Of a stretch of DNA of 64,000 nt, positions 1 to 9,163 are shown one piece after another; within the stretch, counting starts at the first letter, position 1; each line of letters begins with the position of its first letter. The stretch is from assembly GCF_009796825.1 (NCBI RefSeq), contig NZ_CP047030.1, positions 2,627,001 to 2,691,000 of the forward strand. Reading direction: 5' to 3'. Below the pieces are notes generated by a model. That model worked only from the letters and a program-made list of their open reading frames with translations. It was not told where the DNA came from and did not search any database. Both the position numbers and the translations under genes were made by a program. This DNA comes from Algibacter sp. L3A6. GTDB taxonomy: Bacteria; Bacteroidota; Bacteroidia; Flavobacteriales; Flavobacteriaceae.

Positions 1-798
1 ATGATAGGTAATAATTAAATCGCCAAAGAGACCTTCTTTTTTATAAACAGGAAATCCTTTGCCTTTCAATTTTACTTTAGATTCATTTTTTGTTTCAGGT
101 TTTATTTGAAGCTTGACCTTATCGTTAAAAGTATCTATTTTAATTTCGCCTCCCAAAATTGAGGTGTACAAATCTAAATCAACGTTAATATATAGATTGT
201 TGCCTTCTCTTTTAAATTGAGTATGGTTGTCAATATTGAATTTAATGTATAGGTCACCTTGAGGTCCGCCGTTGATACCTAAGCCTCCTTTACCTTTAAT
301 TTTTATAATTTGTCCATTTTCCACTCCTGCAGGAATGGTTAGCCTAATTTGTTTGCCATTAACGGTTAACACTTGTTTATGACTGGTATAAATGTCTTTT
401 AAGTCTAGTTGTAATTCGGCATTATAATCCTGGCCTTTAAACTTTGTGTTACGACCTCGGCTGTATGATGGTTGTCCTTGACCTCCAAACATGGATTCAA
501 AAAAATCTGAATATTCGTCGTTTGAATAGGTTTGTTGATTAGATTGCCTATGCTGCTGTTGCTGGGCGTTTTCATCCTTCCAGTTTTCACCATATTTATC
601 ATATTTTTTCCGGTTTTCGTCGTGGCTTAAAACTTCGTTAGCCTCATTTATTTCCTTAAATTTTATTTCGGCCTCTTTATTGTCCGGGTTTAAGTCAGGA
701 TGGTACTTTCGTGCGAGTTTGCGATAAGCTGTCTTTATATCCTTTTCAGTTGCAGTTTTCGAAATGCCCAATATTTTATAATAATCTATAAATGCCAT
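1..798 (-). CDS. DnaJ/CbpA-type J-domain co-chaperone, 3' end cut off
   Basis: The first 266 residues are visible; the gene runs off the left edge. Residues 4-65 form a J domain with the HPD tripeptide at 33-35, the motif that stimulates the ATPase of DnaK. A polar Q/N/S-rich linker (about 78-93) and a short G/F-type stretch (FFESMFGGQGQ) follow, then the start of a DnaJ C-terminal substrate-binding domain (LTIPAGVENGQ, IKGKGGLGINGGPQGDLY). There is no CxxCxGxG zinc finger between J domain and C-terminal domain, so this is a class II (CbpA-like) rather than a class I DnaJ. The ATG at 798 starts MAFIDYYKILG, the normal beginning of this family. No partner gene such as the MerR-like cbpM is visible upstream. 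Confidence 0.93.
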   Translation of the reverse strand, partial: MAFIDYYKILGISKTATEKDIKTAYRKLARKYHPDLNPDNKEAEIKFKEINEANEVLSHDENRKKYDKYGENWKDENAQQQQHRQSNQQTYSNDEYSDFFESMFGGQGQPSYSRGRNTKFKGQDYNAELQLDLKDIYTSHKQVLTVNGKQIRLTIPAGVENGQIIKIKGKGGLGINGGPQGDLYIKFNIDNHTQFKREGNNLYINVDLDLYTSILGGEIKIDTFNDKVKLQIKPETKNESKVKLKGKGFPVYKKEGLFGDLIITYH

Positions 799-1027
799 TG
801 GATAAAAATGTTTTTCTTATTAATTTTACTAGGATAGAACGGCTTTTGGGAAATGAAATCTTATAAAAAAGTATATCTGTCGCTTAACGAAGTTATTGTT
901 TTTTTATGACAAAGTCGCGTGTTATATGAACTTAATATTGGTTTGTTTTTTAGTTGTTTATATAGTTGCTTAGGTTAAAAATATAACGATAATGTTGGTG
1001 TTTTTTGAATTTATTTTAAAATAAAAA

Positions 1028-1053
1028 ACGCCTCGAAAATTAATTCGAAGCGT
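1028..1053 (-). terminator. Probable terminator of the fad operon
   Basis: Arms 1028-1037 and 1044-1053 pair with one mismatch around a six-base loop. On the minus strand the stem is followed by a T-rich run. It lies 40 bp beyond the fadE stop codon. The rest of the 799-1093 gap shows no gene or clear promoter. Confidence 0.55.
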
Positions 1054-1093
1054 CGTTTACATTTGAGTTAGTCACGCAAACTCTTTTAATCCC

Positions 1094-2902
1094 TTAAAAG
1101 CAATATTTATTTTCGGCCTTAACTTTTTCGGCTATCTCGTTACGTAAATCTACAATGTCTGGGTAGTTTTGATATTTAGTAAAACGTTTAAGTCCCATAA
1201 GCATCATACGTTGCTCATCACCTTCGGCAAAAGAAATAATACTTTCTTTTCCTTTTTCTTCGATAATATCTACAGCGTGGTATAAGTATAATTTAGACAT
1301 CGCAATTTGTACAGATTGAGACTCGGCTCCAAAGCGTTTAGCATTCTTTTCAGTTCTTAATATAGCAGATTCAGCCATGTATATTTCAATTAAAATATCA
1401 GCAGCAGCTATAAGTAATTGTTGATGTTTGTCTAGGTCTGGACCAAATTTTTGAACAGCACCTCCGGCAACCATTAAAAAAGTCTTTTTCAACTTATTAA
1501 TCATTACTTTTTCTTCAGAAAATAATTCTGAAAAGTCTGGCGTATCAAAAGAAGGAATTCCCATTAATTCTTCTTGAACTTTTTGAGCAGGGCCTAATAA
1601 GTCAACATGACCTTTCATAGCTTTCTTTACTAACATACCAACAGATAGCATTCTGTTAATTTCGTTAGTTCCTTCGTAAATACGTGCAATACGTGCATCT
1701 CTCCAAGCAGATTCCATAGGCGTTTCTTCAGAGAACCCCATTCCACCAAAAATTTGGATACCTTCATCAGCTGCATGTTGTACATCTTCAGAAACAGCTA
1801 CTTTTAAAATAGAACATTCAATTGCATATTCTTCAACACCTTTAAGTTCTGCTTCTTGATGTGTATTTCCAGCAGCTTCACGCATTGCTATTCTGTCTTC
1901 AATATTTTTTGCAGCTCTATAAGTTGCAGATTCACCTGCGTAAGCATTAGTTGCCATTTCAGCTAACTTAACTTTAATAGCTCCAAAGTCTGAAATAGGC
2001 ATTTTAAATTGTTTACGCTCGTTAGCATAATTTACTGCTGTAGATAAAATTCTTCTTTGAGAATCTAAACAAGCTGCAGCTAATTTAATACGACCAACAT
2101 TAAGTGCATTCATAGCGATTTTGAAACCTTCGCCACGACCAGCTAACATATTTTCAACAGGTACTACAGTATCGTTAAAAAATACTTGACGTGTAGAAGA
2201 CGCACGAATACCTAATTTGTGTTCTTCTTCACCTAAAGTAATCCCATTTGGAGTGTCTCCATTATATTCTACTATAAATCCAGTAATATTTTTATCACCT
2301 TCAATACGAGCAAAAACGATCATCACACTACAGAAACCTGCATTTGAGATCCACATTTTTTGACCGTTAATTTTATATGATTTTCCATCTGCGGAAAGTT
2401 CAGCAGTTGTTTTACCAGAATTTGCATCAGATCCAGCTCCAGGTTCTGTTAAACAGTAAGCTCCAAACCACTCACCAGAGGCTAATTTTGGTACGTATTT
2501 TTGTTTTTGCTCCTCTGTACCATATAAAGTAATTGGCATAGTACCAATTCCTGTATGCGCACCAAAAGCAGTACTGAAAGAACCTGTTCCAGAAGAAATA
2601 TAATCACACGTTAATACAGTAGAAACAAAGCCCATTCCCATACCACCAAAAGCTTCAGGAACAGCAACACTTAAAAAGCCCATATCCCCAGCTTTACGCA
2701 TAACTTCTTCAGTTAGTGCATAATCTTTAGCTTCGAAACGTGCTTTATGAGGAATGATTTCACGATCGTTAAATTCCATTACGGATTCTTTCATCATTGT
2801 TTGTTCTTCTGAAAAATCTTCAGGAGTAAACACATCTTCACAATTTGTTTCTTTCACTAAGAATTGACCACCTCTTAAGATGTCTTTTTCATTTGCTTCC
2901 AT
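1094..2902 (-). CDS. fadE: Acyl-CoA dehydrogenase
   Basis: This FAD-dependent enzyme catalyses the first step of beta-oxidation, acyl-CoA to trans-2-enoyl-CoA. The 602 residues match the long FadE form found in Bacillus (about 594 aa). An acyl-CoA dehydrogenase core covers residues 30-420, with signature AYCLTEPGAGSDA near 148-160 and a second signature around 383-401. The expected catalytic glutamate is E410 in IYEGTNEINR. A C-terminal helical extension of about 180 residues is typical of the VLCAD-like subgroup. It is the last gene of a leftward operon marR-fadN-fadA-fadE, 26 bp after fadA. Electron transfer would go to ETF, whose genes are not in this window. The family assignment is secure; chain-length preference cannot be read from the sequence. 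Confidence 0.95.
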   Translation of the reverse strand: MEANEKDILRGGQFLVKETNCEDVFTPEDFSEEQTMMKESVMEFNDREIIPHKARFEAKDYALTEEVMRKAGDMGFLSVAVPEAFGGMGMGFVSTVLTCDYISSGTGSFSTAFGAHTGIGTMPITLYGTEEQKQKYVPKLASGEWFGAYCLTEPGAGSDANSGKTTAELSADGKSYKINGQKMWISNAGFCSVMIVFARIEGDKNITGFIVEYNGDTPNGITLGEEEHKLGIRASSTRQVFFNDTVVPVENMLAGRGEGFKIAMNALNVGRIKLAAACLDSQRRILSTAVNYANERKQFKMPISDFGAIKVKLAEMATNAYAGESATYRAAKNIEDRIAMREAAGNTHQEAELKGVEEYAIECSILKVAVSEDVQHAADEGIQIFGGMGFSEETPMESAWRDARIARIYEGTNEINRMLSVGMLVKKAMKGHVDLLGPAQKVQEELMGIPSFDTPDFSELFSEEKVMINKLKKTFLMVAGGAVQKFGPDLDKHQQLLIAAADILIEIYMAESAILRTEKNAKRFGAESQSVQIAMSKLYLYHAVDIIEEKGKESIISFAEGDEQRMMLMGLKRFTKYQNYPDIVDLRNEIAEKVKAENKYCF

Positions 2903-2928
2903 TTTATATTTTTGTATTTAGTTCTTTA

Positions 2929-4122
2929 TTAGTTTAAAAATTCAAATATTCCACAAGCACCTTGACCTGTTCCTACGCACATGGTAACTGCTCCATATTT
3001 CCCTTTCATGTTTTGCTTACGCATTTCATCAAAAAGTTGTACTGACAGTTTTGCTCCTGTGCATCCTAATGGGTGACCAAGGGCAATGGCTCCACCATTT
3101 ACGTTAATGATATCTGGATTAAGGTTTAACTCTCTAATTACTGCTAAAGATTGAGAAGCAAAGGCTTCATTCAATTCAATAAGAGATAAATCGTCTTGTT
3201 TTAATCCTGCTTGTTTTAATGCTTTTGGAATTGCTTTTACTGGTCCAATGCCCATAATGCGGGGTTCAACACCTGCAGCGGCATAGTTAACCATTCTTGC
3301 AATTGGTTCTAAACCTAGTTCTTTAACCATGTCTTCACTCATAACCATTACAAAAGCAGCACCATCACTCATTTGAGACGAGTTACCAGCGGTAACACTT
3401 CCTCCAGCAGCAAATACAGCTCTCAGTTTTGCTAAGGCTTCTTTGCTTGTTCCTGCACGTGGTCCTTCATCTTTAGTTACTATATAAGATTTTGTAGCTT
3501 TCTTTCCGTTCGCATCAATATATGTCTGTTCCACTTCAATTGGTACTATTTGATCTTGAAAACGATTTTCTGCCTGCGCTCGTAATGCTTTCATGTGCGA
3601 ATTAAATGCAAACTCATCTTGGTCTTCGCGAGATACCTTAAACTGTTTTGCAACAGCTTCCGCAGTATTTCCCATGCCCCAGTAATAATCTTCGTGACCT
3701 GCTTTTACAATCGCATCATAATTCAATTCTGGTTTAAAACCAGTCATAGGTACGCTACTCATGCTTTCTGCACCACCAGCAATAATACAATCTGCCATTC
3801 CGGCTTGTATTTTAGCTGTTGCCATACCTATAGTTTCTACTCCAGAAGAGCAAAAACGGTTTACGGTTACACCAGGAACATCAACAACATCTAATCCCAT
3901 TAAGGAGATTAAACGTGCCATATTTAATCCTTGAGCGCCTTCTGGCATGGCGTTACCAACAATAACATCATCGATACGCTTTGGGTCTAAATTTGGCAAT
4001 TCTTTCATCATATATTTGATGGTTTCAGCTGCCAATTCATCTGTTCTTTTAAAACGAAACACGCCTTTTGGTGCTTTACCAACTGCGGTTCTATATGCTT
4101 TTACTATATATGCTGTTTTCAT
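2929..4122 (-). CDS. fadA: Acetyl-CoA C-acyltransferase (3-ketoacyl-CoA thiolase)
   Basis: Thiolase catalyses the last beta-oxidation step, releasing acetyl-CoA from 3-ketoacyl-CoA. The 397-residue length is standard. The nucleophilic cysteine is C91 in NRFCSSGVE. The C-terminal catalytic pair is H350 (ALGHPLGCTGAK) and C382 (MCVGTGQGAC). The gene is 5 bp after fadN and 26 bp before fadE, so the three are surely cotranscribed. Gene order fadN-fadA-fadE is the same as in Bacillus subtilis. A biosynthetic acetoacetyl-CoA thiolase would look similar, but the operon argues for the degradative role. Confidence 0.95.
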   Translation of the reverse strand: MKTAYIVKAYRTAVGKAPKGVFRFKRTDELAAETIKYMMKELPNLDPKRIDDVIVGNAMPEGAQGLNMARLISLMGLDVVDVPGVTVNRFCSSGVETIGMATAKIQAGMADCIIAGGAESMSSVPMTGFKPELNYDAIVKAGHEDYYWGMGNTAEAVAKQFKVSREDQDEFAFNSHMKALRAQAENRFQDQIVPIEVEQTYIDANGKKATKSYIVTKDEGPRAGTSKEALAKLRAVFAAGGSVTAGNSSQMSDGAAFVMVMSEDMVKELGLEPIARMVNYAAAGVEPRIMGIGPVKAIPKALKQAGLKQDDLSLIELNEAFASQSLAVIRELNLNPDIINVNGGAIALGHPLGCTGAKLSVQLFDEMRKQNMKGKYGAVTMCVGTGQGACGIFEFLN

Positions 4123-4127
4123 TTTTC

Positions 4128-6536
4128 TTAGTTTCTTAAAGGTTTACCTTTTGTTAACATGTGCTGAATACGCTCCAAAGTTTTACGTTCTGTACATAAA
4201 CTTAAGAAAGCTTCACGCTCTAAATCCAATAAATATTGCTCGCTAACTAAAGTTGGTTCAGATAAATCTCCACCAGCCATAACGTAAGCTAATTTATTAG
4301 CAATTTTCATGTCGTGTTCACTAATGTAATTGGAATCTTTCATAGAATCTGTTCCTACTAAAAACATACCTAATGCTTGTTTTCCAAGTACTTTGACATC
4401 CGAGCGTTTTACAGGTTGTGTGTAGCCAGAATTAGCCATTAACATAGCGTGTTGTTTTGCAACTGCAATTTGGCGGTCTTTATTAACAACAACAACATCT
4501 TTTCCTTTTTGTAAAACTCCCATATCAAATGCTTCGTAAGCCGAAGTTGATACTTTTGCCATACCAATAGTTAAAAAGTATTCTTGAAGTGTATTTAGCT
4601 GAACATCTCCTTTTCTGAAAGTATCTGATGCTCTTAAAGCCATTTCTTTAGAACCGCCACCACCAGGGATTACACCAACACCAAACTCTACAAGTCCCAT
4701 GTAAGTTTCTGCCGCTGCAACTACTTTATCGGCGTGTAATGATAATTCACAACCACCACCCAAAGCCATTCCGTGAGGAGCAGAAATAGTTGGGATTGAA
4801 GAATAACGCATACGCATCATGGTATCTTGGAAGTATTTAATAGCCATGTTAAGCTCATCATACTCTTGCTCTGCAGCCATCATGAAAATCATGCCGATGT
4901 TTGCACCAACAGAGAAGTTTGCAGCTTGATTACCAACGACTAAACCAGCAAAATCTTTTTCGGCTAAATCAATAGCTTTATTTAATCCGGCTAGAACATC
5001 TCCACCAATAGTGTTCATTTTAGATTGGAACTCGCAGTTTAATATGCCATCTCCTAAATCTTCAATAACAACACCAGAGTTTTTAAAGACTTCTTTAGAT
5101 TTTCTGATATTATCCAAAATAATGAAACTGTCTTGACCTGGTATTTTTACTTGTGATTTTTTAGGAATATCATAAGCATAACTTGCGCCTTCTTTAATAG
5201 TATAAAAAGAAGAATTTCCAGATGCTAACATCTCGTTTACCCAAGCAGCAGGCTCTAAACCTTCAGATTTCATAATTTCAATACCTTTTTCAACACCAAT
5301 GGCATCCCAAATTTGGAAAGGACCATGTTCCCAACCAAAACCGGCTTTCATGGCATCGTCAATTTTATATAAATCGTCTGTTATTTCTGGAATTCTATTA
5401 GAAACATATGCAAATAAAGCAGAAAAACTCTTTCTGTAAAATTCACCAGCCTTATCTTTTCCTTTTACTAATACTTTAAAACGGTCAACAACTTTATCAA
5501 TCGTTTTCGTAAGTTCTAAAGTGGCAAATTTTGCACGTTTAGCCGAACGATATTCTAGTGTATTTAAGTCTAAAGATAAAATTTCTTTAGATCCATCTGC
5601 AGAGACTTGCTTTTTATAGAAACCTTGACCTGTTTTACTTCCTAACCATTTGTTTTCCATCATGGTATTGATGAAATCTGGTAGTTTGAACAATTCTAAA
5701 CGTTCGTCATTTTTACAGTTTTCTGCAATACCGTTTGCAACATGAACCAAAGTGTCTAAACCTACAACATCTACCGTACGGAAGGTTGCCGATTTTGGAC
5801 GACCAATTACTGGTCCAGATAGTTTATCTACTTCTTCGATAGTTAAATCTAAATCTTTAACGGCGTGGAATAAACTTTGTATACTGAAAATCCCGATACG
5901 GTTTCCAATGAAGGCAGGAGTATCTTTAGCAACTACAGATGTTTTTCCAAGAAATTGCTCACCGTAACCATTCAAGAATTCTAATACAGAAGCATCTGTT
6001 TTAGGTCCAGGAATAATTTCAAATAATTTTAAGTAACGAGCCGGATTAAAGAAGTGTGTTCCACAGAAATGTTTTTGGAAATCTTCACTTCGTCCTTCAC
6101 TCATAAATTTTATAGGAATACCAGAGGTGTTAGATGTAATTAACGTGCCTGGTTTACGATATTTTTCTAAGTTTTCAAACACCATTTTCTTGATGTCTAG
6201 TCTTTCGACTACAACTTCCATAATCCAGTCTACATCTGCTACTTTAGCAATATCGTCTTCTATATTACCTGTAGTAATTCTACTAGCGAAATCTTGATGG
6301 TAAATTGGAGATGGTTTTGATTTTAACGATGCCGTAAGCGCATCATTAACCAATCTATTTCTTACTATTTTGTCTTCTAAAGTTAAGCCTTTAGCTTTTT
6401 CTTTGTCGTTAAGTTCTCTTGGAACAATGTCTAGTAACAGGACATCTACGCCAATGTTAGCGAAATGACAAGCTATACCGCTTCCCATAATTCCGGAACC
6501 AATAATTGCGATTTTTTTTATTCTACGTTTGCTCAT
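4128..6536 (-). CDS. fadN: 3-hydroxyacyl-CoA dehydrogenase / enoyl-CoA hydratase fusion (FadN type)
   Basis: This bifunctional beta-oxidation enzyme hydrates enoyl-CoA and oxidises the 3-hydroxyacyl-CoA with NAD. The dehydrogenase half is N-terminal: a Rossmann GSGIMG at residues 13-18, then the C-terminal helical domain with GNRIG and the KTGQGFYKK region. The hydratase/crotonase half is C-terminal, with SAPHGMALGGGCELSLHAD and GVIPGGGGSKE. This order is opposite to Escherichia coli FadB/FadJ and matches B. subtilis FadN (789 aa against 802 here). It starts 9 bp after marR. The start ATG gives MSKRRIKKIAIIGSG, which places the Rossmann strand directly at the N terminus as expected. Confidence 0.94.
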   Translation of the reverse strand: MSKRRIKKIAIIGSGIMGSGIACHFANIGVDVLLLDIVPRELNDKEKAKGLTLEDKIVRNRLVNDALTASLKSKPSPIYHQDFASRITTGNIEDDIAKVADVDWIMEVVVERLDIKKMVFENLEKYRKPGTLITSNTSGIPIKFMSEGRSEDFQKHFCGTHFFNPARYLKLFEIIPGPKTDASVLEFLNGYGEQFLGKTSVVAKDTPAFIGNRIGIFSIQSLFHAVKDLDLTIEEVDKLSGPVIGRPKSATFRTVDVVGLDTLVHVANGIAENCKNDERLELFKLPDFINTMMENKWLGSKTGQGFYKKQVSADGSKEILSLDLNTLEYRSAKRAKFATLELTKTIDKVVDRFKVLVKGKDKAGEFYRKSFSALFAYVSNRIPEITDDLYKIDDAMKAGFGWEHGPFQIWDAIGVEKGIEIMKSEGLEPAAWVNEMLASGNSSFYTIKEGASYAYDIPKKSQVKIPGQDSFIILDNIRKSKEVFKNSGVVIEDLGDGILNCEFQSKMNTIGGDVLAGLNKAIDLAEKDFAGLVVGNQAANFSVGANIGMIFMMAAEQEYDELNMAIKYFQDTMMRMRYSSIPTISAPHGMALGGGCELSLHADKVVAAAETYMGLVEFGVGVIPGGGGSKEMALRASDTFRKGDVQLNTLQEYFLTIGMAKVSTSAYEAFDMGVLQKGKDVVVVNKDRQIAVAKQHAMLMANSGYTQPVKRSDVKVLGKQALGMFLVGTDSMKDSNYISEHDMKIANKLAYVMAGGDLSEPTLVSEQYLLDLEREAFLSLCTERKTLERIQHMLTKGKPLRN

Positions 6537-6545
6537 TTTATTTAA

Positions 6546-6992
6546 CTAGTTGTCGTTTGGTGTATATATTTTTTTATTTGAAACCATCTCTAGAATCACA
6601 TCGGCTACTTCATTAAAGTGCTTTAGTTTTTCATCGGAGATGTTATGTTTAATTTTCTCATTAAAAGTTAAAACTCGATCTTTAGAGTAGGTGCGTTTTT
6701 GAATTCCGAAAGGTGTTAGCTTGATAATTACACCGCGGCCATCTTCTGGGTTTGGGTGTCTATCAATTAAACCTTTTTTCTCCATAGCTTTTAAAATTCG
6801 AGAAAGACTCGTTGCTTCCATACCCATTTTGGGGCCTAAAGCAGTCGATGGTGTTCCTTTTTCTGGATCTATGCTTAATAAGGTAAAGCCCGTTGCCATA
6901 GTGCTATCAAATTTTAATGCTTCTTCGTTATACATTTTTTGAACGGCTAGCCATGTTGTTCTTAAAATATAATCGATGGTTCTATCTTTCAT
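6546..6992 (-). CDS. MarR-family regulator of the fad operon
   Basis: A 148-residue winged-helix protein. The DNA-recognition region is about residues 60-100: LSRILKAMEKKGLIDRHPNPEDGRGVIIKLTPFG contains the recognition helix and the D-x-R wing typical of MarR. It is the first gene of the leftward operon with fadN, fadA and fadE. A perfect 26-bp palindrome lies 31 bp upstream, adjoining a TATATTTG -7 element. The simple reading is an autoregulating repressor that releases DNA when it binds a fatty-acid-derived ligand, probably an acyl-CoA. The ligand is inference. Confidence 0.9.
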   Translation of the reverse strand: MKDRTIDYILRTTWLAVQKMYNEEALKFDSTMATGFTLLSIDPEKGTPSTALGPKMGMEATSLSRILKAMEKKGLIDRHPNPEDGRGVIIKLTPFGIQKRTYSKDRVLTFNEKIKHNISDEKLKHFNEVADVILEMVSNKKIYTPNDN

Positions 6993-7011
6993 GTTGAGAG
7001 GTTGTTGTTCC

Positions 7012-7019
7012 CAAATATA
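7012..7019 (-). promoter_or_regulatory. -7 element of the marR-fadNAE promoter
   Basis: The minus strand reads TATATTTG, a perfect Bacteroidota TAnnTTTG element, 20 bp upstream of the marR start codon. No clear TTTG is found about 20 bp further upstream; that segment is occupied by the 7024-7049 palindrome. Confidence 0.65.
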
Positions 7020-7023
7020 CTAA

Positions 7024-7049
7024 AATTTATTATGCATGCATAATAAATT
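7024..7049. promoter_or_regulatory. 26-bp perfect palindrome, probable MarR operator
   Basis: The half-site AATTTATTATGCA is followed directly by its exact reverse complement, with the centre between 7036 and 7037. It lies immediately upstream of the -7 element and covers the expected -33 region of the marR-fad promoter, the position where a bound repressor would block RNA polymerase. MarR proteins bind palindromes of this general size. Confidence 0.75.
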
Positions 7050-7093
7050 ATTGATAATTTTAGTTAATCTTTTACTAATAAGAGAAGATTTGA

Positions 7094-8863
7094 CTAACCT
7101 CTGTAGATTTTCTCGATAAGAGAAAGGTACTTTTGTTTTATAACTTTACGCTTCATTTTCATGGTTGGCGTTAAGTGTCCGGCATCTATAGTCCAAACAT
7201 CTGGAGTGATTTCGAATTTTTTAATTTGTTCCCATTTACCGAAGTTGGCATTGGCAAAATTAATTTCTTCTTGAATTCTTTCTAGTAATTGAGTATTCAA
7301 GATGATGTCTTCATTAGTTGTAAATGGAATGTTATGGCGTTTGGCCCATTCTTTTACAAAATCATAATTTACTTGTATTAAAGCTGCTGGCATTTTCTCG
7401 CCTTCACCAATAACCATAATTTGTTCTATAAATCGAGACTGTTTAAATTGGTTTTCAAGTAGGGTAGGTGCTACATATTTTCCTCCCGATGTTTTAAACA
7501 TTTCTTTCTTTCTGTCAGTGATTTTAAGAAAACCATCAGCATCTATTTCTCCAATATCTCCAGTGTGGAAATAATTGTCCTTAATAGCTTCAGCTGTTTT
7601 GGCTTCATCTTTAAAATACCCCATCATAACGTTCGGGCCTTTTACAAGTATTTCGCCATCTTCAGCTATTTTAACCTCAACATCATCAATTATTCTACCT
7701 GTGGTTCCTACTCTAAAACCTCCGTTTCGCGTATCATTAACTGATACAACAGGCGAAGTTTCTGTTAATCCATAACCTTCCATTATAGGTAAACCAGCTG
7801 CAGCAAATACTCTGGTAAGTCTTGGTTGCAGTGCAGCACTACCAGAGACCATAAGGTCTAGATTTCCGCCAAGTCCTTCTTGCCATTTGCTAAAAATAAG
7901 TTTTCTAGCTATTTTAAGTTGTAACTCGTACCACCAACCGTTTTGTCCGTAAGGTTCATATCTTAGTCCAAGATTAACAGCCCAAAAGAAAAGCGATTTT
8001 TTAATTCCTGTTAAATCACTGCCTTTAGCTATAATTTTGTCGTATACTTTTTCATAAAGACGAGGCACAGCGGTCATTACGTTTGGCTTAATTTCCTTGA
8101 GGTTATCGCTCATTTTTTCGATAGACTCTGCAAAGTAAATTTCGGCACCACAATATTGGTATAAATAAAGAATCATGCGTTCAAAAACATGGCAAACAGG
8201 TAAAAAACTAAGTGTTTTAGCAACACCATATTCAAAAGGAACACGGTTTTGACTATTTAAAACATTTGAAACAAGGTTGTTATGAGATAACATAACGCCT
8301 TTAGGTCTTCCTGTAGTTCCCGAAGTATAAATTAATGTGGCTAAATCTGTAGACTTTACATCGTTTTTTCTAGTCTCAACTTCAGGTTGAATACTGGTAT
8401 CTTCACCTAAGTTAAGTACTTCCTTCCAGCTAGATTCATTTTGAATATCATCAAAGGTATACACGTGTTTAAGTTTTGTGTTTCCTTTTATTGAATTTAG
8501 CTTAGTTAGAATTTCTTCATCTGAAACAAAACAATATGTAGATTCCGAATGATTTAGGATATATTCATAATCTTCGGCACAAATTGTAGGGTAAATTGGT
8601 ACGTTTTGCGCACCTATTTGTAGAACTCCAATATCTAATATATTCCACTCTGTTCTGTTTGTAGAAGATATAACCGCAATTTTATCGTTAGGCTTTATAC
8701 CTAGCTTTAATAAACCACGACTTATGGCATTGGCTTGATCTACATATTCTTGCGAAGAAATAGATTGCCACTTTCCATTATATTTTGTGTTAAAAGCCTT
8801 ATCTAAATTGTATGTTTCTAATTGATAATAAGGAAAGTCAAAAAGTCTGGTGATTTTGGTCAT
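7094..8863 (-). CDS. Long-chain fatty-acid--CoA ligase (AMP-forming)
   Basis: This enzyme activates fatty acids to acyl-CoA with ATP, giving the substrate of the adjacent beta-oxidation operon. Its 589 residues form an ANL-superfamily adenylation domain: P-loop-like TLIYTSGTTGRPKG, the GYGLTETSP motif, TGDIGEIDADGFL, and the hinge DRKKEMFKTSGGKYVAP near the C terminus. The long form with the FW/WYELQ insertion resembles FadD15/ACSL-type ligases. It reads in the same direction as marR but is separated from it by 101 bp that include the marR promoter and palindrome, so it is a separate unit unless it reads through. The start ATG gives MTKITRLFDFPYYQ, usual for the family. Confidence 0.93.
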   Translation of the reverse strand: MTKITRLFDFPYYQLETYNLDKAFNTKYNGKWQSISSQEYVDQANAISRGLLKLGIKPNDKIAVISSTNRTEWNILDIGVLQIGAQNVPIYPTICAEDYEYILNHSESTYCFVSDEEILTKLNSIKGNTKLKHVYTFDDIQNESSWKEVLNLGEDTSIQPEVETRKNDVKSTDLATLIYTSGTTGRPKGVMLSHNNLVSNVLNSQNRVPFEYGVAKTLSFLPVCHVFERMILYLYQYCGAEIYFAESIEKMSDNLKEIKPNVMTAVPRLYEKVYDKIIAKGSDLTGIKKSLFFWAVNLGLRYEPYGQNGWWYELQLKIARKLIFSKWQEGLGGNLDLMVSGSAALQPRLTRVFAAAGLPIMEGYGLTETSPVVSVNDTRNGGFRVGTTGRIIDDVEVKIAEDGEILVKGPNVMMGYFKDEAKTAEAIKDNYFHTGDIGEIDADGFLKITDRKKEMFKTSGGKYVAPTLLENQFKQSRFIEQIMVIGEGEKMPAALIQVNYDFVKEWAKRHNIPFTTNEDIILNTQLLERIQEEINFANANFGKWEQIKKFEITPDVWTIDAGHLTPTMKMKRKVIKQKYLSLIEKIYRG

Positions 8864-9163
8864 GGGCTATAAGTATTCTAGGGTGCAAAATAGGAAATAA
8901 AATAAGATTATCAAATAATGTACCAAAAAAGTATTGTATTCGTATAAAACTTTGTTGATTTCTGTTAATTTTGTATTCTCTATGCGTTTAGTTTTAGAAG
9001 TGGGTTAATTGCTTAGAAGTTATTAATATACGATAATATGGTTAAATATAAGCTTGTTTTAACTTGCTTTTAATATGTCTTGTTTTTTGTTGAAATACTT
9101 AGTTGATTATTATAAGATTTCGTTCATATTCTGTACTTTTGGAGCTCTTATTAAACAATTTGT
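8864..9163. other. 300-bp divergent intergenic region
   Basis: This separates the leftward acyl-CoA ligase from the rightward membrane-protein pair. A TACTTTTG -7-like element lies at 9134-9141 on the plus strand, 22 bp before the membrane-protein start, but the nearest upstream TTG is too far away for normal spacing. Nothing else is recognisable. Confidence 0.4.

Noticed and set aside
405..602. 65-residue open frame at the left end
   Set aside because: It is on the minus strand in another frame of the DnaJ-like gene, which has the HPD motif and continuous homology.
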